The notes under the pieces were generated by a model. That model did not search any database and was not told the DNA's origin. It worked only from the letters and a program-made list of their open reading frames with translations. Both the position numbers and the translations under genes were made by a program. A stretch of 64,000 nt of DNA from Mobilitalea sibirica (GTDB taxonomy: Bacteria > Bacillota > Clostridia > Lachnospirales > Lachnospiraceae): contig NZ_JAEAGR010000003.1 of assembly GCF_015999265.1 (NCBI RefSeq), positions 295,627 to 359,626 on the forward strand, written 5' to 3'. Positions within the stretch are counted from its first letter, which is position 1; the number at the start of each line of letters is the position of its first letter. Shown piece by piece: positions 52,292-61,767 of the stretch.

Positions 52292-53411
52292 TGATATGAA
52301 TAAAGATACAGTGAACAGCTTTCAAGATGGGTTATGCAGAAATCTTGAGAATGGGATGCATAAGTCAGATGTAGACAGGGAGTCGCATCAAAGCATACTC
52401 TATGGACGAGTAACGCAGGTGCATCGTGAAATGTATAAAGTAATAACCCCAAATGGGGAATGCAACGCTAAACTAAAAGGATCGTTATTAAATCAAGTTG
52501 TTTCGGCAGAGGAATTTCCGGCGGTAGGTGATTTTATACTGTTAAAGTATAATGAGCAGGGCGAGTCCCAGATTTTAAAGGTATGCAAAAGAAGATCAAA
52601 ATTCTCCCGTCCGGATTATTCCGGTCATGCTGCCGGATATGCAAAAACCATATTAGAGCAGGTGGTAGCTGCTAATTTTGATTATGTATTTATCTTAGCA
52701 TCTTTGAATTATGATTTTAATATTAACAGAATTCTACGCTATATTACAGTTGCTTGGGAGAGTGGAGGCATACCGGTTGTGATTTTAACAAAAGCTGATT
52801 TGGTGGAAGATTATAGTGAACAGCTTAGTCGATTAAAGAACCAGGCGATCGGAGTTGATGTCATAGCCGTTAGCGCAGTGGCAGGTATGGGACTGGATCA
52901 GCTTAGAGAGTATCTGATACCGGGTAAAACAATCGTTTTTCTGGGTTCTTCAGGTGTTGGAAAATCCACTCTAGTGAATGCATTAGCAGGAGAAGATATC
53001 ATGAAGGTAAATTCAATTCGTGAGGATGATAGCAAAGGACGCCATACGACAACCCATAGGCAATTAATTCGATTGGATTCCGGAGTTATGATAATAGACA
53101 CACCCGGAATGAGAGAACTGGGAATGTGGGACATTAAAGAAGGACTGGGCGAAGCATTTTCAGATATTGAGGATCTGTTCTTACAATGTAAATTCTCTGA
53201 TTGTACCCATAGAAGCGAGCCGGGCTGCGCGGTTCTTGCTGCAATTGAAGAAGGTACTTTGGAGCAAAAAAGATGGAAAAATTATCTTCAGATCAAAAAC
53301 GAGGCAAAATATACACAAGATAAAGCGGCGTATCTAAAAGATAAGAAAGAGTTTTTTAAAAAAATTAACAAAGATGCAAAAGTCAGATACAAAAATGGAG
53401 GTAAAAGATAA
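52242..53411 (+). CDS. rsgA: RsgA-type ribosome-associated GTPase (circularly permuted)
   Basis: 389 residues, longer than housekeeping RsgA (~290-300), with an extra N-terminus. The OB domain (YGRVTQVHREMYKVITPNGE) is followed by the permuted G domain: G4 VVILTKADLV, G5 VIAVSAVAGMG, G1 FLGSSGVGKSTLVNAL, G3 IIDTPGMREL. A zinc knuckle C-x6-7-C-x-H-x5-C (QCKFSDCTHRSEPGC) and a basic tail (KKEFFKKINKDAKVRYKNGG) complete it. RsgA binds the 30S subunit during maturation. The extended form is often a second paralogue. The attenuator-like leader suggests induction when ribosomes are impaired. Confidence 0.9.
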   Translation: MIDLKDYGLIKDYYIDDDMNKDTVNSFQDGLCRNLENGMHKSDVDRESHQSILYGRVTQVHREMYKVITPNGECNAKLKGSLLNQVVSAEEFPAVGDFILLKYNEQGESQILKVCKRRSKFSRPDYSGHAAGYAKTILEQVVAANFDYVFILASLNYDFNINRILRYITVAWESGGIPVVILTKADLVEDYSEQLSRLKNQAIGVDVIAVSAVAGMGLDQLREYLIPGKTIVFLGSSGVGKSTLVNALAGEDIMKVNSIREDDSKGRHTTTHRQLIRLDSGVMIIDTPGMRELGMWDIKEGLGEAFSDIEDLFLQCKFSDCTHRSEPGCAVLAAIEEGTLEQKRWKNYLQIKNEAKYTQDKAAYLKDKKEFFKKINKDAKVRYKNGGKR

Positions 53412-53447
53412 TGAGATTATTGAAGATAGCAAAAGGGGAATAAGATT

Positions 53448-54422
53448 ATGAAAATAGAAGATTTTAATCACAGTCATATTGACATGGCTGTTGCAATAGC
53501 TATGGAAAATTATGAAGAGGAAAGAAAACACGTGCCCATATTACCTAAGATGGATAAGATCCCGGAGATATCACACTTTGCTGATAATCAATTAGGTGTT
53601 GTAGCAGAGGAAGAGGGAAGGCTGATTGGGTTTTTAGGTGCATTTTCACCGAGAGAGGATGCCTTTGGTACTACGAATGTATTGGGGACATTTTCCCCTA
53701 TTCATGGGCATGGGGTGATAGGAACAGATAAAGACAGAATTTATTCCAGGCTGTATCAGGCTGCAGCAGACAAATGGGTTAAAGCAGGCATTCTTAGTCA
53801 TGCCGTTGCATTCTATACCCATGATAAAGAAGCATTAAAAAGTTTCTATTATAATGGCTTTGGCCTTCGATGTATTGATGCCATCCGTATAATGGAGGAA
53901 TTACCTGCAGCTGATCTCAAAGTGGAAGGATATGGAGATAAAGAGACTCTTGCGTATCTGGAAGTGGAAAGAGAGGATTGGAGTAGCTTATTAGATTTTC
54001 ATAATCAGCTAATTTATCATTTGGGTTCCAGTCCGAGCTTTATGAAATTTCCTAAGATTAATAATGATCAGTTATATCATCGAACCTCAGAAACGACCCG
54101 CTACTTTGCGGTCAAAGATGGAGAGCAGCTCATTGCATATATCAAGGTCGAGAGCGAGGGAGAGAACTTTATTACGTTGAACCCAGGGATGTTAAATATC
54201 TGTGGTGCATATTGTCTACCGCAATACCGAGGCAGAGGTATCTATCAAAAACTTCTTTCTTATATGATATCTATCTTAAAGAAAGAAGGATATTCACTGC
54301 TTGGTGTGGATTGTGAAAGCTTTAATCCCACCGCCCGTGGATTTTGGCTGAAATACTTTACCGAATATACGCACAGCGTAGTAAGAAGGATTGATGATAA
54401 GGCGATACAAATTTTTAATTAA
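53448..54422 (+). CDS. GNAT-fold protein with two acetyltransferase domains
   Basis: 324 residues. The C-terminal domain has a clear acetyl-CoA loop (ICGAYCLPQYRGRGIYQKLL) and VDCESFNPTARGFWLKYFTE. The N-terminal half is a second, degenerate GNAT domain (FNHSHIDMAVAIAMENYEEE; QLGVVAEEEGRLIGFLGAFS; SHAVAFYTHDKEALKSFYYN). It lies 36 bases after rsgA, possibly in the same operon. Substrate unknown. Confidence 0.85.
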   Translation: MKIEDFNHSHIDMAVAIAMENYEEERKHVPILPKMDKIPEISHFADNQLGVVAEEEGRLIGFLGAFSPREDAFGTTNVLGTFSPIHGHGVIGTDKDRIYSRLYQAAADKWVKAGILSHAVAFYTHDKEALKSFYYNGFGLRCIDAIRIMEELPAADLKVEGYGDKETLAYLEVEREDWSSLLDFHNQLIYHLGSSPSFMKFPKINNDQLYHRTSETTRYFAVKDGEQLIAYIKVESEGENFITLNPGMLNICGAYCLPQYRGRGIYQKLLSYMISILKKEGYSLLGVDCESFNPTARGFWLKYFTEYTHSVVRRIDDKAIQIFN

Positions 54423-54567
54423 ATCAATATTTTAGAACTATCGCTATAACCGTTCTTATCCGATATACTTTTTGAGATGTAGGAATATTTAGATATGACG
54501 ATAAGGATAAGTTATGAGGGTTTACTTTTGTAAGCTAAATTGAAAATAGAAAGAGCAGGTATTTAGT

Positions 54568-55029
54568 ATGAGTTATGAAATAATTGCAGTCAGGGAAAAA
54601 CCTGAATATTTAGAAAAAGCAGTTGATTATTTTTCGACGAAGTGGGGTATTGAAAGAATTATATATGAAGATTGTATCTCCAACAGTTTAAAAACGGAGA
54701 GTAAACTTCCCCGCTGGTATCTGATGCTAAAAGATAATCAAATTATAGGAAGTTACGGATTAATTACGAATGATTTTGTCAGTAGACAGGATTTATCTCC
54801 CTATTTATGCGCTTTGTATATCGAAGAAAGTGAACGAGGTAAGGAATTGGGATCTCAGCTGTTACATCACGCAAGATTTGAGGCGAAGAAGCTGGGGTTT
54901 TCTAAGGTATATCTGTGTACGGACCATATCGGATACTATGAACGCTATGGATGGACTTATATCGGTGCCGGATATCACCCTTGGGGAGAGATATCAAGAA
55001 TATATGAATGCGATAGTTTAAGTGAATAA
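54568..55029 (+). CDS. GNAT family N-acetyltransferase
   Basis: 153 residues. Motif A PYLCALYIEESERGKELGSQ followed by LLHHARFEAKKLGFSKVYLC; YYERYGWTYIGAGYHPWGE is the C-terminal motif. The early FSTKWGIERIIYEDCISNSL recalls a subfamily that acetylates small amines. The SD is AGAGCAGG, moderate. Confidence 0.88.
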   Translation: MSYEIIAVREKPEYLEKAVDYFSTKWGIERIIYEDCISNSLKTESKLPRWYLMLKDNQIIGSYGLITNDFVSRQDLSPYLCALYIEESERGKELGSQLLHHARFEAKKLGFSKVYLCTDHIGYYERYGWTYIGAGYHPWGEISRIYECDSLSE

Positions 55030-55157
55030 TCTGCAAGAAAATCTATTCAAACTCATACTGGCAGGTCTCTATGAAAATAGAGTGGGTTTATCTGTGATAG
55101 AATAAATCTTATCTGTCAGCTGTTTAGTAGAAATAGAATATTTATAATTTGCTAATG

Positions 55158-55240
55158 AAATAGGATGTTACTATGCTGCTTTATCTCAAGGTTTCAGCTT
55201 TAAGGGATGTTCGCCAGCGTAGGTGACGTCCTATTTTTTC
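55158..55240 (+). terminator. Terminator with alternative long stem (possible attenuator)
   Basis: GGATGTTCGCC (55205-55215) pairs with GGTGACGTCC (55222-55231), followed by six T. The segment AAATAGGATG (55158-55167) can also pair with CGTCCTATTT (55227-55236), which would disrupt the terminator. Short frames lie between them, for example 13 codons from ATG at 55165. The stretch 55030-55157 shows no gene. Confidence 0.5.
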
Positions 55241-55370
55241 GTGTTGACTAGACAAAGAGCAACTAACAATCCTATTCCATTAATTAACATGCAAATTGTG
55301 ATAAAATACGGGAACTCAAATCTGTATCATTGCGTCTAATTTTTATAAAGGACATGGAAAGGAGGTAATA

Positions 55371-55445
55371 ATGTTATTCTCTTTCGGTACCAAAAGAGAA
55401 TACATAATAAGAGTTACAAAAGAAGATGATAATTTAATTAAGTAA
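55371..55445 (+). CDS. 24-residue small ORF with a strong ribosome binding site
   Basis: AAGGAGGTAATA precedes the ATG at 55371 with ideal spacing. Encodes MLFSFGTKREYIIRVTKEDD and NLIK, then TAA. No family recognised. It lies 80 bases before the next exported protein and could be a leader peptide or microprotein, or the truncated start of a lost gene. Confidence 0.4.
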   Translation: MLFSFGTKREYIIRVTKEDDNLIK

Positions 55446-55524
55446 TTTAGAATAATAATTCTTTTGGAAGAAGAATGAATGAAACTATGAAATATATAGA
55501 ATGTAAAATCAGGAGGAAGATGAA

Positions 55525-56307
55525 ATGTTAAAATCAAAATTAATGAAGTCATTTGCAATAGGATTATGCTTATCAGCATTATATACAGGAACAGCTTTTG
55601 CGCAATCCGGTGAGGGATCCATGCCCAGTAGGGGAGAGATAGCGGCTATCGATCAAAATCTAATTGAAAAACAAAGTGAAATCGATATCTATCTGTTCAA
55701 AGAGCACGTGAAGGATATTGAAGAAAGAGGCTTTGAAGTGGTTTTCACAGGCATTGCTGATCCTTTTATTGAGATAGGTATTACCCCTTATAGTGAAGAG
55801 AACGCGAACTATCTTTACGAAATCTTTGGTAAGGATGCGGTTCAAGTAGTCGCTGCAGAAGATGTTATGTTGTATACAACACAGATAGCTCCGGATGCAG
55901 GTGTAGACAACACGATGTCAGAGCCGAGAACAATCGATGCAGTTATAGATCCGGCTCCTGACACACCGGTATCCAGTGCAGCCGGAGAGGATATGGCGAC
56001 TGAAGATTTGCTGAAAGATCAGATGATAAATGACGAACGTGAAGTTCAAATCCAGATTACTTCTGCAGAGGACGGTAATCTTGAAGATCCTTCCGTTATT
56101 TATCAAACCACTGCTGTGGACACTATCGAATCCGACGATGTGATCCGCACAGTATCTGCAGAAACAAATGTAATTACAGGTAACCCAGAGGAAGAGAGTA
56201 CAGCGAATATGCTTTCTGCACCGATTATTATATTGTTGATTGCCGGCGGAGCAGCTATGATTGGTGGAGTTATCATTATATCGAATAAGAAAAAAATAGA
56301 AAGATAA
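55525..56307 (+). CDS. Exported protein with C-terminal membrane helix
   Basis: 260 residues, AGGAGG before the ATG. Signal peptide (SFAIGLCLSALYTGTAFAQS, cleavage after AFA). The extracellular region has a folded part of ~90 residues (EKQSEIDIYLFKEHVKDIEE; RGFEVVFTGIADPFIEIGIT), then a long acidic Pro/Thr/Ser-rich stalk. A C-terminal helix (APIIILLIAGGAAMIGGVII) with a basic end NKKKIER anchors it. This is a type I membrane protein topology like surface receptors or anchored adhesins. No family recognised. Confidence 0.75.
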   Translation: MLKSKLMKSFAIGLCLSALYTGTAFAQSGEGSMPSRGEIAAIDQNLIEKQSEIDIYLFKEHVKDIEERGFEVVFTGIADPFIEIGITPYSEENANYLYEIFGKDAVQVVAAEDVMLYTTQIAPDAGVDNTMSEPRTIDAVIDPAPDTPVSSAAGEDMATEDLLKDQMINDEREVQIQITSAEDGNLEDPSVIYQTTAVDTIESDDVIRTVSAETNVITGNPEEESTANMLSAPIIILLIAGGAAMIGGVIIISNKKKIER

Positions 56308-56343
56308 GATAACCTGAGTATAATATCTTAGATTCATTAAGGT

Positions 56344-56401
56344 GCGGTTATCAGTTAGATAGGAGATTAATAACTCATTCTGATTGATAACTGCCTTTTT
56401 T
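56344..56401 (+). terminator. Terminator after the exported protein gene
   Basis: GCGGTTATCA (56344-56353) / TGATAACTGC (56385-56394), 10 bp with one G-T pair, 31-nt loop, six T. Confidence 0.75.
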
Positions 56402-56446
56402 GTATAAAGGTTTATAAAGCGTATTGGATATATTTACAATACCAGG

Positions 56447-56475
56447 TTGTAAATTAATGTAAGTAGGTTTATAAT
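56447..56475 (+). promoter_or_regulatory. Sigma-A promoter for the GNAT gene at 56620
   Basis: TTGTAA (56447-56452), 17-bp spacer, TATAAT (56470-56475). Confidence 0.65.
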
Positions 56476-56619
56476 GAAATAGCAAACATGACAAGCACAT
56501 AACACTCATAAGGTAAAAATTTTAGGTCTTTGCCCGTGTATAAGTTTAAAATGGTAAAGAAGGGGAAAATTAATAGGAAAGAAGTCTGACCAGTGACCAA
56601 GCAGAAAGAAGGAAATTAT

Positions 56620-57486
56620 ATGGTAGTGAAAGTCTTTGATAGTGCCAAGGATTATTTAAATGCATATGAAGAGGTTTTGTTAGAACAGGAAGCAGTCAGC
56701 CAGCTCATTCTTTATAATGCCCACAATAATCTGCATGTAATTGCATCAGAAAATTGTATGTTTGGAGTAGTACTAGATGATGAGAAAGTACCCCTATTAC
56801 ATTTTAGCAATGTTACACCAAAGAATATGGCTATATATGCGGGAAGTATAGATAAAGAAAGGTTAGAAACAGCAACTGTTTTACTGGCAAAATATTTAAG
56901 TGATAACCATATTTCTTTAACAGGACTCAACGCTAGATTTGATATATGCCAAAGTTTTCTTGGGGAGTATGTAAAGATGGTTAAATGTACTTTTGTTGAG
57001 AAACTGGGAATGGATATTATGGAAGTCAGGGAGGTCAATGATATAAAACCGGTAGAAGGTGTCCATCGGACGGCTTCAATGGAGGAAGTCAAATTAATCG
57101 CTGACTGGATGGTGCAATTTCAAATAGAAGCTTTGGCAAATGAGATTAATTACGAAGCTGCATTGGAAAAGACAAAGAGATATATAGAGGATGGAAGGGT
57201 TTATATATATGAAAATATGGAACAAAAGGTGGTGTCAATGGCAATAGCTACCAGACAGCTTATGCATGGGGTAGCGATTAGTTATGTATTTACACCGGAA
57301 GATCACAGGGGAACGGGTTATGCAGCCGCCAATATTTATTACATGAGTAAAGATCTATTAGAAAAGGGAAATGAATTTTGTACCTTGTTTGTAGATAAAA
57401 AGAACGTGATCTCAATCCGTGCTTATGAAAAAGTGGGATATCATATTCTGGAAGACAATTATGAATATCAAATATTATATGCATAG
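56620..57486 (+). CDS. GNAT family N-acetyltransferase
   Basis: 288 residues from the ATG at 56620 (AAGGA upstream, 7-nt spacing). The C-terminal GNAT domain contains HGVAISYVFTPEDHRGTGYA followed by AANIYYMSKDLLEKGNEFCT, and VDKKNVISIRAYEKVGYHIL. The N-terminal ~140 residues form an accessory domain (VKVFDSAKDYLNAYEEVLLE), as in two-domain GNATs of the YkkB/FR47 type. Fifth GNAT of the window. Substrate unknown. Confidence 0.87.
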   Translation: MVVKVFDSAKDYLNAYEEVLLEQEAVSQLILYNAHNNLHVIASENCMFGVVLDDEKVPLLHFSNVTPKNMAIYAGSIDKERLETATVLLAKYLSDNHISLTGLNARFDICQSFLGEYVKMVKCTFVEKLGMDIMEVREVNDIKPVEGVHRTASMEEVKLIADWMVQFQIEALANEINYEAALEKTKRYIEDGRVYIYENMEQKVVSMAIATRQLMHGVAISYVFTPEDHRGTGYAAANIYYMSKDLLEKGNEFCTLFVDKKNVISIRAYEKVGYHILEDNYEYQILYA

Positions 57487-57566
57487 CATTGTTAAGGCGT
57501 TATATCAACTATATTACATATTACGCCTAAAAAGGATGTATTGCTTACCGGTTAGTAAAGGGAAAG

Positions 57567-57615
57567 GGCTTCTGGCAAAATGATACTTAGTTGCCAAAAG
57601 CCTTATTATTTTTTC
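57567..57615 (+). terminator. Terminator after the GNAT gene
   Basis: GGCTTCTGGCAA (57567-57578) / TTGCCAAAAGCC (57591-57602), one mismatch, then a T-rich tail. Confidence 0.8.
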
Positions 57616-57646
57616 ATGTTAATGTTTTGTTTCATGTTATGTATAC

Positions 57647-57675
57647 TTGCTTTTCACTATATACAATAGTAAAAT
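57647..57675 (+). promoter_or_regulatory. Sigma-A promoter for the Gfo/Idh/MocA gene
   Basis: TTGCTT (57647-57652), 17-bp spacer, TAAAAT (57670-57675). Confidence 0.55.
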
Positions 57676-57736
57676 AATATAAAGAAACAATTGGTATATG
57701 TAGTAAAATTATAAAGAATGTAAGGAAGGTAATCTT

Positions 57737-58726
57737 ATGAATAAAATCAAATGGGGTATAATCGGAACAGGTTGGATATCAACAATGTTCGCAACAGCAT
57801 TAAGTTCAATTGAGAATACAGAGATGGCAGCAGTGGCTTCCAGAGATTTGGGCCGTGCAAAAGATTTTGCTGAGAAGTTTAAGATAAAAAAGGCCTATGG
57901 AAGTTACGAAGAGTTGGTGAAGGATCCGGATGTTGATGTTGTATATATCGGAACACCTCATTCTGAACACAAAGATAACGCAGCTATGAGTATACAAAAC
58001 GGTAAGGCGGTCTTGTGTGAAAAACCGATTACCTTAAATCAGAAGGAAACACAGTATTTAATCTCTTTGGCTAAGGAACATAAGGTGTTTTTGATGGAAG
58101 CCATGTGGACGAAATTCCTTCCGGCGACCCGAAAGGTAAAAAGCTGGCTGAAGGATAAAAGAATCGGCGAGGTACAACATTACAAAGTATCCTTTGGATA
58201 TTATACAAAATTTGATATTAACAGCCGTCTTTTTAATCCGGACATTGCAGGAGGAGCGCTTCTTGATGTGGGTATTTATCCGATTACGTATGTAACACAT
58301 ATGATGGAGAAGCTTCCGGACCAAATCATCAGCAGTGCAGTGATCGGTAAAAGTAATGTGGATGAGCAAAATGTTATTATTTTTAAATATAAGGAAGGTA
58401 TCTTGGCAGATTTAAGCTCATCAGTAGCAGTAAATACCGGAAAAGATGCGGTTATCGTAGGAGATAAGGGTAAAATTGTGGTACCAAACTTTTGGATGGC
58501 AGAAACTGCGATGCTTTATGATGCAGAAAATAATCTGGTGGAGTCTTTTTCGGAACCCTTTGCCGTAAACGGTTATGTGTATGAAGCGGAGGAAGTTAAC
58601 CGCTGTTTAAGGGAAGGGAAGCTGGAAAGTGAGGTTGTACCTTTAAAGGATACTCTGGATATTATGAAAATCATGGATGAAATTAGAGCGGATTGGGGAC
58701 TAACCTATCCACAGGAACGTGGTTAA
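57737..58726 (+). CDS. Gfo/Idh/MocA family NAD(P)-dependent oxidoreductase
   Basis: 329 residues. Rossmann start KWGIIGTGWISTMFATALSS, then AAVASRDLGRAKDFAEKFKI, VDVVYIGTPHSEHKDNAAMS and the catalytic EKP motif in GKAVLCEKPITLNQKETQYL. MEAMWTKFLPATRKVKSWLK is typical of the dihydrodiol dehydrogenase-like subgroup. The second domain includes GGALLDVGIYPITYVTHMM. It acts on a sugar, inositol or trans-diol; the exact substrate is not readable. Standalone gene. Confidence 0.9.
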   Translation: MNKIKWGIIGTGWISTMFATALSSIENTEMAAVASRDLGRAKDFAEKFKIKKAYGSYEELVKDPDVDVVYIGTPHSEHKDNAAMSIQNGKAVLCEKPITLNQKETQYLISLAKEHKVFLMEAMWTKFLPATRKVKSWLKDKRIGEVQHYKVSFGYYTKFDINSRLFNPDIAGGALLDVGIYPITYVTHMMEKLPDQIISSAVIGKSNVDEQNVIIFKYKEGILADLSSSVAVNTGKDAVIVGDKGKIVVPNFWMAETAMLYDAENNLVESFSEPFAVNGYVYEAEEVNRCLREGKLESEVVPLKDTLDIMKIMDEIRADWGLTYPQERG

Positions 58727-58866
58727 TAAACACGAAGAAAAATTTCGACTCCTCATTAGGAAAAAGAGGCATTATAGGATAACACCGATATTATTTCTTA
58801 TTAATGAAAAATGATTTTAAAGTACGATAAAAATTCACAGAACATGGTGTTTCTGGGAGGATAACT

Positions 58867-59424
58867 ATGAAAGATAATGAATATAAGGTATCCGGATATA
58901 GCTTTACAGATATCAAAGAGTATAAGGAAGCCAAAAGGGAAGCCGAAACCATAGAATACATTCGGGCAAATACGGATTTGAACGACCGTAATAAGGTTCT
59001 CAAGCTTTATCATAAGCTAGTAGAACGGCAAACTTTGAAGACTGTGGTGGGATATGGCTTCTTAAAAGAACTTCAGAATAAAATTCTAAAAGAAGGAATT
59101 ATTGGTGAGGATAAGCTTCCCGACATAAAAGTTGTTAAGGAAGAAAAGAAGATTTTTGGGAAAGTATACAAAAACCAATTGGAACATACCCAAGAGAATA
59201 AATACAGAATTTTATCGGAGGAATATCGGATTAGGCATAGAAACTCCAGAATTATCAACCTATTCTTGATTTTAATCATAGCAATCATGATTGGCATCGC
59301 CATATTCAGTAACCGTAACGTCTTTCAAAAGTATGAAGAAAAAATTATTGATAAATATGCAGCCTGGGAAGAAGAATTAGACGCAAGAGAACAAGCGTTA
59401 AGAGAAAGAGAAGAGGACGAATAA
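58867..59424 (+). CDS. Conserved-looking protein with one membrane helix and coiled coil
   Basis: 185 residues, GGGAGG before the ATG. A charged N-terminal helical part (FTDIKEYKEAKREAETIEYI; NDRNKVLKLYHKLVERQTLK) of ~125 residues precedes a single membrane helix (IINLFLILIIAIMIGIAIF). A short coiled coil follows, ending in acidic DAREQALREREEDE. The pattern DLNDxxKVLKLYHKLVER recurs in hypothetical proteins of Lachnospiraceae, to my recollection. Function unknown. It lies 81 bases before the two-component genes. Confidence 0.65.
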   Translation: MKDNEYKVSGYSFTDIKEYKEAKREAETIEYIRANTDLNDRNKVLKLYHKLVERQTLKTVVGYGFLKELQNKILKEGIIGEDKLPDIKVVKEEKKIFGKVYKNQLEHTQENKYRILSEEYRIRHRNSRIINLFLILIIAIMIGIAIFSNRNVFQKYEEKIIDKYAAWEEELDAREQALREREEDE

Positions 59425-59505
59425 TTTAATATATTATTTTCACAATTCTTTCATATTATAGTGTTACAATAGGATAAAAATTCTGATTACAGATGGAGGT
59501 GCCAA

Positions 59506-60183
59506 ATGGAAAAGCTGAAAATATTAGTAGTAGATGATGAAAGTAGAATGAGAAAGCTTGTAAAAGACTTTTTGGTACGAAAAAACTATGATGTGATTGA
59601 GGCGGAAAATGGAGAAGAGGCAATCGATACTTATTTTTCTAATAAAGATATCGCATTGATCATATTGGATATCATGATGCCAAAGCTGGATGGATGGCAG
59701 GTATGCAGAGAAATCCGACAATACTCAAAGGTTCCGATTATTATGTTGACAGCTAAAGGTGATGAAAAGGATGAGTTATTGGGATTTGAACTGGGCGTGG
59801 ATGAGTATATCTCAAAACCTTTTAGTCCTAAAATACTGGTAGCCCGAGTTGAGGCTGTACTTAGAAGAACGTCTGCAACTGACATGGATGTGATTGAAAT
59901 TGGAGGTATCGTTCTTGATAAAGCAGCTCATCAGGTTAAGATTGATGGGGAAAATGTTGATTTGAGTTTCAAAGAATTTGAATTACTAACTTATTTTGTT
60001 GTGAATAAAGGCGTTGCCTTATCAAGGGAAAAGATACTAAACAATGTATGGAACTATGATTATTTCGGAGATGCTAGAACCATTGACACCCATGTTAAGA
60101 AGCTGAGAAGTAAGATGGGACAAAAAGGAGATTATATTAAAACTATCTGGGGTTTGGGTTATAAATTTGAGGTGGATTCATGA
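59506..60183 (+). CDS. OmpR/PhoB family response regulator
   Basis: 225 residues, GGAGGTG before the ATG. Receiver: ILVVDDESRMRKLVKDFLVR, phosphoacceptor Asp in ALIILDIMMPKLDGWQV, Thr in IIMLTAKGDEKDEL, Lys in YISKPFSPKILVAR. C-terminal winged helix: VDLSFKEFELLTYFVVNKGV, REKILNNVWNYDYFGDARTI, DTHVKKLRSKMG and IKTIWGLGYKFEVD. Its end overlaps the kinase start by 4 bases. Signal and targets unknown. Confidence 0.96.
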   Translation: MEKLKILVVDDESRMRKLVKDFLVRKNYDVIEAENGEEAIDTYFSNKDIALIILDIMMPKLDGWQVCREIRQYSKVPIIMLTAKGDEKDELLGFELGVDEYISKPFSPKILVARVEAVLRRTSATDMDVIEIGGIVLDKAAHQVKIDGENVDLSFKEFELLTYFVVNKGVALSREKILNNVWNYDYFGDARTIDTHVKKLRSKMGQKGDYIKTIWGLGYKFEVDS

Positions 60184-61697
60184 AGCACTCCATAAGAGTT
60201 AAAATCACATTCTTATTGATTGCACTGATCGTATTTACGATATTTTTAATCTGGTTTATTAACCGTACATTTTTAGATGATTATTATCTGCGTACGAAAA
60301 AAGATAATTTAAATGAAGCGTATTATAAAATACAAAGCATCTATAATTCAAATGAGGGACTGCTTTATCTGTCAGATGATAATACAGAGAAAATGGAACG
60401 GTTGGCTTCTAACTACGATGTTAATATCAGTGTATTTATGAGTTATACTAATCAATTGTTTTCCTTAATCTATCCGGAACCCGGTAATATCGGGAAAAGG
60501 GAATCCTCTCAGAAGGATTTACTATTAATGGAATATCTATTACCCGGTTCGAATTCTATGATCAAATATAGAAAGCTGATTCATGATTCCGAGGATTATG
60601 GGATATTTACTCTTTATGACAGTCAGCTGGATGCGAAATACATTGATCTGTTCGGCTATCTGGGTAATGGTAAGACGATCATTATGCGTTCAAATTTTGA
60701 AAGCATCGAGGATAGTATTGTAATAGCGAATAAATTTCTGGCTTACATTGGATTATTGTCCGTGTTGATTGGGATTGCAGTCATGTTGATTATTAGCAAA
60801 CAATTCACAAAACCAATACTTGAACTTTCAGGTATTGCTAAGAAAATGTCTGAGTTAGATTTTGATGTAAAGTATCACGTGAAGTCCAAGGATGAAATCG
60901 GAGAACTTGGACATAGCATCAATGCCCTATCGGATAAATTAGAGACTACCATATCTGAACTAAAGCAAGCGAACAATGAGCTTTTAACTGATATTCAGAA
61001 GAAAACAGAGATTGATGAGATGAGGAAGGAGTTTTTATCCAATGTATCTCATGAATTAAAAACGCCTCTATCATTGATACAGGGTTATGCGGAAGGTTTG
61101 AAAGAAAACATTCATGAGGATGATGAGGCCGGCCGTGATTTTTACTGTGAAGTCATTATGGATGAAGCGGATAAAATGAACAAGATGGTGAAAAAGCTGT
61201 TAACCTTAAATGAGCTTGAGTTTGGTAATAACCAGGTGAATTTTGAACGATTTGATATAGTTGCTCTCATTTCCTCTGTTATAGAGACATCAGAGATATT
61301 ATTCAAGCAAAAAGGGATAACAGTACGCTTTGAAAAGCAGGAACCGATCTATGTATGGGCAGATGAGTTCTTAGTAGAACAGGTGGTTACAAATTATATA
61401 AGTAACGCAATTCATTATGTCAGTGACCCGAATATCATAGAAATCAAGTTGATACACATGGAGAATGTAATAAGGATAGCGGTATTTAATACCGGTGATA
61501 ATATTCCGGAAGAAGAACTGGATAAGATATGGGTCAAGTTTTATAAGATAGACAAGGCCCGAACCAGAGAATACGGAGGCAACGGAATTGGATTATCCAT
61601 AGTAAAAGCAATCATGAATTCATTAAATAAGGAATGCGGAGTCATTAACCGTCAGGCTGGAGTGGAATTCTGGTTTGAGCTGGATACTAAGATTTAG
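60180..61697 (+). CDS. Sensor histidine kinase (membrane-bound, HAMP)
   Basis: 505 residues. Two membrane helices (ITFLLIALIVFTIFLIWFI and IANKFLAYIGLLSVLIGIAV) enclose a ~160-residue external sensor domain. A HAMP domain follows (QFTKPILELSGIAKKMSELD), then the H box FLSNVSHELKTPLSLIQGYA with the phosphorylated His. The N box is VTNYISNAIHYV, and G boxes include AVFNTGDNIPEE and EYGGNGIGLSIVKAIM. Cognate partner of the overlapping response regulator. The sensor domain is unlike those I know; the signal is open. Confidence 0.95.
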   Translation: MKHSIRVKITFLLIALIVFTIFLIWFINRTFLDDYYLRTKKDNLNEAYYKIQSIYNSNEGLLYLSDDNTEKMERLASNYDVNISVFMSYTNQLFSLIYPEPGNIGKRESSQKDLLLMEYLLPGSNSMIKYRKLIHDSEDYGIFTLYDSQLDAKYIDLFGYLGNGKTIIMRSNFESIEDSIVIANKFLAYIGLLSVLIGIAVMLIISKQFTKPILELSGIAKKMSELDFDVKYHVKSKDEIGELGHSINALSDKLETTISELKQANNELLTDIQKKTEIDEMRKEFLSNVSHELKTPLSLIQGYAEGLKENIHEDDEAGRDFYCEVIMDEADKMNKMVKKLLTLNELEFGNNQVNFERFDIVALISSVIETSEILFKQKGITVRFEKQEPIYVWADEFLVEQVVTNYISNAIHYVSDPNIIEIKLIHMENVIRIAVFNTGDNIPEEELDKIWVKFYKIDKARTREYGGNGIGLSIVKAIMNSLNKECGVINRQAGVEFWFELDTKI

Positions 61698-61728
61698 TAT
61701 CGACGAAACATTAATATAGAGTAATTAT

Positions 61729-61767
61729 AGGCTTCTTGTGTTTGTTGTTTGACAGATCAGGAAGCCT
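61729..61767 (+). terminator. Weak terminator after the two-component genes
   Basis: AGGCTTC (61729-61735) / GAAGCCT (61761-61767), 25-nt loop, followed by TCATTATT rather than a clean T-run. Confidence 0.45.

Noticed and set aside
53448..57486. A GNAT-based resistance island (three GNAT genes within 4 kb)
   Set aside because: GNAT genes are very common in these genomes, each here has its own context, and no resistance substrate can be read from the sequence.
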